Notes under the pieces: model-generated
The model's input: only the letters and a program-made list of their open reading frames with translations
The model's database searches: none
What the model was told of the DNA's origin: nothing
NCBI GenBank assembly: GCA_910592205.1
Contig: CAJVPJ010000628.1
Span: forward strand, 1 to 20,443
Reading direction: 5' to 3'
DNA length: 20,443 nt
Source: Paraglomus occultum
Lineage: Eukaryota > Glomeromycota > Glomeromycetes > Paraglomerales > Paraglomeraceae
Translations under genes and position numbers: made by a program
Shown here: positions 19,269-20,443 of the stretch, piece by piece
Layout: the number at the start of each line of letters is the position of its first letter
Numbering within the stretch: the stretch's first letter is position 1

Positions 19269-20443
19269 TTATTCTAACTTGTTCTTCTTTTTGGCTGGAT
19301 AAATTTCAGCCAACTCTTGGATCTTTCTTTTTAATTTCAATTTTTCATTGTATACAAAAAAATAAACCTTACTTTGTGCCTTAATGTACCCTTGATCAGC
19401 AGCTTTTTCATATAATTCAATAGCTTTCTGTTCATCTTGTTTTACTCCAATTCCCCACTCATAGCACCACCCAAGATTATATTGTCCATATGCATGCTTT
19501 TGTTCAGCTGCTTTTTGAAACAGTTCAATAGCCTTTTGAATATCTCTTTCTACCCCAATACCATTTTTGTAACATAAACCAAGACTAGTGTATGCAGATA
19601 CATTTCCTTGTTTGACTGCCTCTTGATACAATTCCACTGCTTTTTGAACATTTTTATTCACACCAACCCCTTTCTCATAACACCAACCAAGGTTATCTTT
19701 TGCATTTGAATTTCCTTGCATGGCCGCTTTTTGATATAACTCAAAAGCTTTTTCATAATCTGTTTCCATGCTAATACTTTTTCTATATAAATGACCAAGC
19801 CTAAACTGTGCACCAGCATCACCTTGTTCAGATGCTTTCTGATACCATTCAACTGCCCTTTGGTCATCTTTTCTCACTCCAATTCCAAGTCTATAACACT
19901 GACCAAGATTAAATTGTAAATCAGCACCATAATCACCTTGTTCAGCAGCTTTTTGATACAACTCAACTGCCCTTTGTTCATCATTTTCTACTCCAATTCC
20001 TTTTTCGTAACAAATACCAAGATTATATTGTGCATTAGTATTTCCTTGATCAGCAGCTTTTTGATACCATGCAACTGCTTGTTGTTCATCTTTTTCTACC
20101 CCAGTTCCATTGACATAAAACAAACCAAGATTACATTGTGCTTGAGCATCTCCTTGATCAGCAGCTTTTTGATACAATTCAACTGCCTTTTGTTCATCTT
20201 TTTCTACTCCAATTCCATTGACATAACACAAACCAAGATTACATTGTGCTTGAGCATTTCCTTGATCAGCAGCTTTTTGATACAATTCAACTGCCTTTTG
20301 TTCATCTTTTTCTACTCCAATTCCATTGACATAACACAAACCAAGATTACATTGTGCTTGAGCATTTCCTTGATCAGCAGCTTTTTGATACAATTCAACT
20401 GCCTTTTGTTCATCTTTTTCTACTCCAATTCCATTGACATAAC
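19269..20443 (-). CDS. Sel1-repeat protein, 3' part (5' end outside window)
   Basis: The frame is open from the window edge to a TAA at 19269-19271: 390 residues, start not seen. It is built from Sel1-like repeats of 36 aa with consensus YQKAADQGNAQAQCNLGLCY and then xxGxGVEKDEQKAVEL. I count ten after a partial one at the edge; one is 38 aa (EQGDYGADLQ variant), and the last is degenerate. Each repeat is an antiparallel helix pair, and arrays form a solenoid for protein-protein contact. The C-terminus is basic (KLKLKRKIQ...PAKKKNKLE), perhaps a nuclear signal. No intron is seen in this part. In Glomeromycotina such arrays often follow a kinase domain, which may lie upstream of the window. 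Function is probably scaffolding; the partner is unknown. Confidence 0.92.
   Translation of the reverse strand, partial: YVNGIGVEKDEQKAVELYQKAADQGNAQAQCNLGLCYVNGIGVEKDEQKAVELYQKAADQGNAQAQCNLGLCYVNGIGVEKDEQKAVELYQKAADQGDAQAQCNLGLFYVNGTGVEKDEQQAVAWYQKAADQGNTNAQYNLGICYEKGIGVENDEQRAVELYQKAAEQGDYGADLQFNLGQCYRLGIGVRKDDQRAVEWYQKASEQGDAGAQFRLGHLYRKSISMETDYEKAFELYQKAAMQGNSNAKDNLGWCYEKGVGVNKNVQKAVELYQEAVKQGNVSAYTSLGLCYKNGIGVERDIQKAIELFQKAAEQKHAYGQYNLGWCYEWGIGVKQDEQKAIELYEKAADQGYIKAQSKVYFFVYNEKLKLKRKIQELAEIYPAKKKNKLE
20113..20443 (-). repeat. Near-identical 108-nt tandem repeats inside the Sel1 gene
   Basis: Units 20221-20328 and 20329-20436 appear identical over 108 nt, and unit 20113-20220 differs at two positions. 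A further copy begins at 20437 and runs out of the window. Units nearer the 3' end of the gene are much more diverged, so the amplification is recent and confined to the upstream side. Confidence 0.9.

Noticed and set aside
1-20443. CRISPR arrays, bacterial operons, riboswitches and rRNA genes
   Set aside because: None seen. The intron-rich genes and protein families are fungal, and the only regular tandem repeat with long units is the coding Sel1 array.

Overview
The window looks like nuclear DNA of a filamentous fungus, most likely an early-diverging Mucoromycota lineage and possibly Glomeromycotina. The reasons are: AT-rich intergenic DNA; many short GT-AG introns (about 60-200 nt); a long Sel1-repeat protein lying beside remains of a protein kinase; a decayed retroelement integrase; and a 12-exon cytochrome P450. 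The lineage is inferred from family content, not proven.

Layout. 1-1628: no secure gene, with a degenerate repeat whose copies are spaced by about 175 nt or twice that. 1629-2021 (+): small two-exon gene for a mitochondrial-type protein. 2022-5160: mostly decayed DNA with coding-like fragments, including an integrase relic (4837-5130). 5235-5673 (+): a TATA box and a possible two-exon small gene, directly after one copy of a palindromic dispersed repeat. 6832-8138 (-): four-exon gene for a two-repeat Myb-like DNA-binding protein. 8139-10133: gene-poor, with one weak small-gene candidate and a foldback element. 10134-10568 (-): three-exon gene for a 68-residue Cys-rich, tail-anchored protein, too short and too split to appear as one open frame. 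10569-13441: AT-rich, with two more copies of the palindromic repeat. 13442-14311 (-): dephospho-CoA kinase, three exons. 14648-17087 (-): complete cytochrome P450, 498 aa from twelve exons. 17088-18475: no secure gene. 18476-18919 (-): kinase remnant. 19269-20443 (-): 3' part of a Sel1-repeat gene running off the window edge, with nearly identical 108-nt DNA repeats.

How the genes relate. Five of the six secure genes lie on the minus strand, but as separate eukaryotic units, each with its own introns. Dephospho-CoA kinase does the last step of CoA synthesis. The P450 is an ER-anchored monooxygenase of unknown substrate. The Myb protein is probably a transcription factor. No pathway links them. 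The kinase remnant and the Sel1 gene plausibly come from one expanding kinase/Sel1 family.

Most gene models were built by joining exons by eye at GT-AG boundaries. All joined models keep frame from start to stop. No transcript or database evidence was available.
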